A program made the position numbers and the translations under genes. Positions 5,919 to 7,604 of a stretch of 7,604 nucleotides of DNA are shown piece by piece; positions within the stretch are counted from its first letter, which is position 1, and every line of letters begins with the position of its first letter. The notes beneath the pieces were generated by a model. The model was not told the DNA's origin. It did not search any database and saw nothing but the letters and a program-made list of their open reading frames with translations. Location of the stretch: assembly GCA_007123395.1 (NCBI GenBank), contig SKLD01000166.1:1-7604 (forward strand), given 5' to 3'. The stretch comes from Opitutales bacterium. Its GTDB lineage: Bacteria; Verrucomicrobiota; Verrucomicrobiia; Opitutales; Oceanipulchritudinaceae.

Positions 5919-6158
5919 TCAAGCCGCCTGATGAACCGCGTGCGCCCGTGAGCCCTTCGGGCGCTTCCGCGCCGCGCGCCGGGCCGAAGAGATAACCGCG
6001 ACTCGTGCCGGACGGGATAATGCCGTGCGCGCGGCGGGCGCGGGCGCGGGCCGTAAAACGGGGACGGCTACCGGCCGCAACCGGGCAGTCTTCGGCCGCC
6101 GCAATTCGGCGGCAAAAAACAGGAGAAGCATGGAGGAGAAGAGTATGAGTATTAGCAT
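5919..6158 (-). CDS. Possible 79-residue single-pass membrane miniprotein
   Basis: The frame starts at the ATG at 6158 and begins MLILILFSSMLLLFFAAEL. This strongly hydrophobic segment of about 17 residues could be a membrane anchor or an uncleaved signal. It is followed by a roughly 60-residue tail rich in Arg, Ala and Pro (for example RPAPAPAARTALSRPARVAV), so the predicted topology is an N-terminal anchor with a basic soluble tail. I recognise no family. The argument for translation is AGAAAGGATCAT directly before the ATG, the only good Shine-Dalgarno in the window. The frame also opens earlier at 6269, but that extension lacks a comparable ribosome site. It lies 133 bases downstream of the SDR-type gene on the same strand. 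The basic tail could equally be what random GC-rich DNA encodes, so this remains tentative. Confidence 0.35.
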   Translation of the reverse strand: MLILILFSSMLLLFFAAELRRPKTARLRPVAVPVLRPAPAPAARTALSRPARVAVISSARRAARKRPKGSRAHAVHQAA

Positions 6159-6245
6159 ATGATCCTTTCTAGTTTTGCCGTCTCCATTGCCATCTCCATG
6201 CCAAGATGTGGGCCTGATCCGCAAACCACTGGTATACAATGAAAT

Positions 6246-6287
6246 AAAAAGTTCCGCTGCCGTCCACACCTGCGCCGCTTGGCGCAG
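6246..6287 (-). terminator. Weak hairpin after the SDR-type gene
   Basis: A 7-bp stem (CTGCGCC at 6270-6276 with GGCGCAG at 6281-6287, loop GCTT) begins 4 bases past the SDR-type stop on the minus strand. A TTTTTATTT tract (starting at 6250, reading leftward) follows about 19 bases later rather than immediately, so intrinsic termination would be inefficient. It could also be a processing or stability hairpin. Confidence 0.25.
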
Positions 6288-6291
6288 CCCA

Positions 6292-7604
6292 CTACAATTC
6301 GGCGGATTCCGCCACCCGGCGCGCCTCGCCCTGCAAGTGACTTCCGAAAGCGCGCATGACGAAGAGATGAAGGAGCGCTTGCGTCACATTGTAGAAATGC
6401 CACGGCAGGCGCGGTCGGTAGGCGTGGATCGCGGTGATGACGAACCGCCTTCCGCACACCTCACGGAACTCAAAACGCCCCGGCGGCCGCGCCGCGGGGC
6501 TCGTGAGCAGACCGCCGACAATGTGGAAGACGCACGGGTCCGGTGCCGCGCCGCTCCCGCCGTCGCGCTCCAGCACGAGCAGCGGCGTGGTCAGCGGAAA
6601 CAGATGCAGGGCCATTCGTCCGTCCGTGCGACCGCGGACCGACAAGAGGGGACGGAACACCGATTCGAGCCAGCGGAAATATTTACGCGCGACATCTTCT
6701 GCCCGCCATCCGCCGGGCAGCATGACCCGCTGCACCGAGCGCACCCGTCGCTCGTCGCGGAGGCGGCGGTTGTCCTGCCCCTGCGTGCGCTCGCGTGGAT
6801 TCGGCAGAAGATGGCCGTCCTTGTCACACGAATCGCGAAGAGACGCCTCAAAGGGCACCGCAAAAGGAAGAATCCGGTCGAGGAGCGGATTCGGCACAGC
6901 GTCGAGGTCATGGCGCAGCGAGTCGACGAGGGGGCTGACGAGCGAACGCGGCGCGCCGCTGAAAACCTGTATCCACAACTTGGAGATGCTCACCGAGCGT
7001 ATCGGCACCGTTACCAATAGGCGGCGCAGACCGAAGACCCGCGCGCCGGTCTCGATCATCCGCCGGTAGGTCAGCGCTTCGGGTCCGGCGAGGTCATAGC
7101 ACCCGCCTCGCCATTGCGGCTCATCAAGGACGGTGCGGACCGTCTCCACCAGATCGCCGACGGCGATGCAGCGCGTGCGCGCATTGACCCACCGCGGCAA
7201 CACCATCACGGGAAGTCGACGGATGAGGTTGACGAGGATGCGCAGCGAAGAACCGCCCGGTCCGACGATCACTCCCGCGCGCAGCCGCGTGACCGGGATC
7301 CCGGTGGAGCCCAGTGCCTCCTCCACTTCGAGGCGGCTGCGCAGGTGCGGCGATAACTCGCCGTCATCCGGAATCAGCCCGCCGAGAAAGATGATCTCCT
7401 CCAGTCCGTTGGCCGCCGCCATGCGGGCGAAGTTGTCGGCAAGCAAGAGGTCGAGATCCTCGAAGCGGCTTTGGTTGAGCCGAGCGGAGGGCAGCATGGA
7501 ATGCACGAGGTAAACTGCACGTCGCGTCCCCGCCAGCGACTCGCGCAACTGCGGGAGCGAGAAGAGGTCGCATTGCCGCCACTCCGTATTCCAGTCCGCC
7601 GGGG
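6292..7604 (-). CDS. NAD(P)-binding SDR/epimerase-type protein with a DUF2867-like C-terminal domain (5' end beyond the window)
   Basis: The frame is open from the right edge, giving 436 visible residues, so the true start and the glycine-rich dinucleotide motif lie outside. A TTG at 7548 is not a credible start, because family-like sequence (DWNTEWRQCDLFSLPQLRES) continues upstream of it. The remaining Rossmann part shows atypical-SDR landmarks: AVYLVHSM, then ANGLEEIIFLGGLIPDDGEL, HLRSRLEVEEAL, TRLRAGVIVGPGGSSL, CIAVGDLVETV and YDLAGPEALTYRRMI. After a charged linker, the last 150 or so residues (from VRSVQRVMLPGGW through KYFRWLESVFRPLL, HIVGGLL and FEFREVCGRRFVITAIHAYRP to FYNVTQALLHLFVMRAFGSHL) form a second domain like that of SDR proteins carrying DUF2867. 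Such proteins resemble YbjT/NDUFA9-type NAD(P)H-binding proteins. The substrate is unknown, and membrane or complex-assembly roles are speculative. Confidence 0.82.
   Translation of the reverse strand, partial: PADWNTEWRQCDLFSLPQLRESLAGTRRAVYLVHSMLPSARLNQSRFEDLDLLLADNFARMAAANGLEEIIFLGGLIPDDGELSPHLRSRLEVEEALGSTGIPVTRLRAGVIVGPGGSSLRILVNLIRRLPVMVLPRWVNARTRCIAVGDLVETVRTVLDEPQWRGGCYDLAGPEALTYRRMIETGARVFGLRRLLVTVPIRSVSISKLWIQVFSGAPRSLVSPLVDSLRHDLDAVPNPLLDRILPFAVPFEASLRDSCDKDGHLLPNPRERTQGQDNRRLRDERRVRSVQRVMLPGGWRAEDVARKYFRWLESVFRPLLSVRGRTDGRMALHLFPLTTPLLVLERDGGSGAAPDPCVFHIVGGLLTSPAARPPGRFEFREVCGRRFVITAIHAYRPRLPWHFYNVTQALLHLFVMRAFGSHLQGEARRVAESAEL

Noticed and set aside
6095..6113. 7-bp hairpin GCCGCCG/CGGCGGC as a terminator
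   Set aside because: The T-run lies upstream of the stem on the minus strand and is an A-run on the plus strand, so neither direction has terminator polarity; it lies inside the miniprotein frame.
6175..7069. Long plus-strand open frames opposite the SDR-type gene
   Set aside because: They are antisense to a convincing two-domain protein and biased to Arg and Ser; no ribosome site or family resemblance.
7546..7548. TTG as the start of the SDR-type gene
   Set aside because: The frame continues open with family-like sequence to the window edge, so the gene is cut by the edge rather than starting here.

Overview
The window reads as ordinary chromosomal DNA from a GC-rich, Gram-negative bacterium. 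The best guess is Verrucomicrobiota, Opitutae-like. This is inferred from a small TorF-like outer-membrane beta-barrel gene, the rplM-rpsI-argC-argJ gene order, the near-absence of Shine-Dalgarno sequences, and intergenic hairpin repeats built on a CGGACATTCCTGTCCG core. No phage, IS, CRISPR or defence genes are visible.

Layout. From 1 to 3996 everything is on the minus strand. Read in transcription order, it begins with a secreted outer-membrane protein (3996-3304) that ends in a strong intrinsic terminator. Next come ribosomal proteins L13 and S9 (rplM-rpsI, 3165-2303), ending in a second hairpin terminator. Then come two arginine-biosynthesis genes, argC (2191-1169) and argJ (1121 to beyond the left edge). 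Positions 3997-4300 form a divergent promoter region. The plus strand then carries transaldolase (4301-5278) and, 8 bases later, a small Dabb-domain protein (5287-5589). From the right edge a minus-strand NAD(P)-binding SDR-type gene runs in (7604-6292, 5' end missing). It may be followed by a 79-residue predicted membrane miniprotein (6158-5919). The convergent space 5590-5918 holds a tandem array of 40-bp hairpin repeats.

How the genes work together. ArgC and ArgJ act in the acetylated-ornithine pathway. ArgC reduces N-acetylglutamyl phosphate, and ArgJ recycles the acetyl group from N-acetylornithine to glutamate. They lie just behind the L13/S9 ribosomal operon, separated from it by a hairpin that would either insulate them or set their level by read-through. 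Transaldolase serves the non-oxidative pentose phosphate pathway. The Dabb protein is probably co-transcribed with it but has no assignable reaction.

The most notable non-coding signals are the alternating A/B 40-bp hairpin repeats behind the talB-Dabb unit, a perfect 15-base inverted repeat in the putative promoter of the outer-membrane protein gene, and the terminator placed between rpsI and argC. I see no convincing novel multi-gene system in this window.
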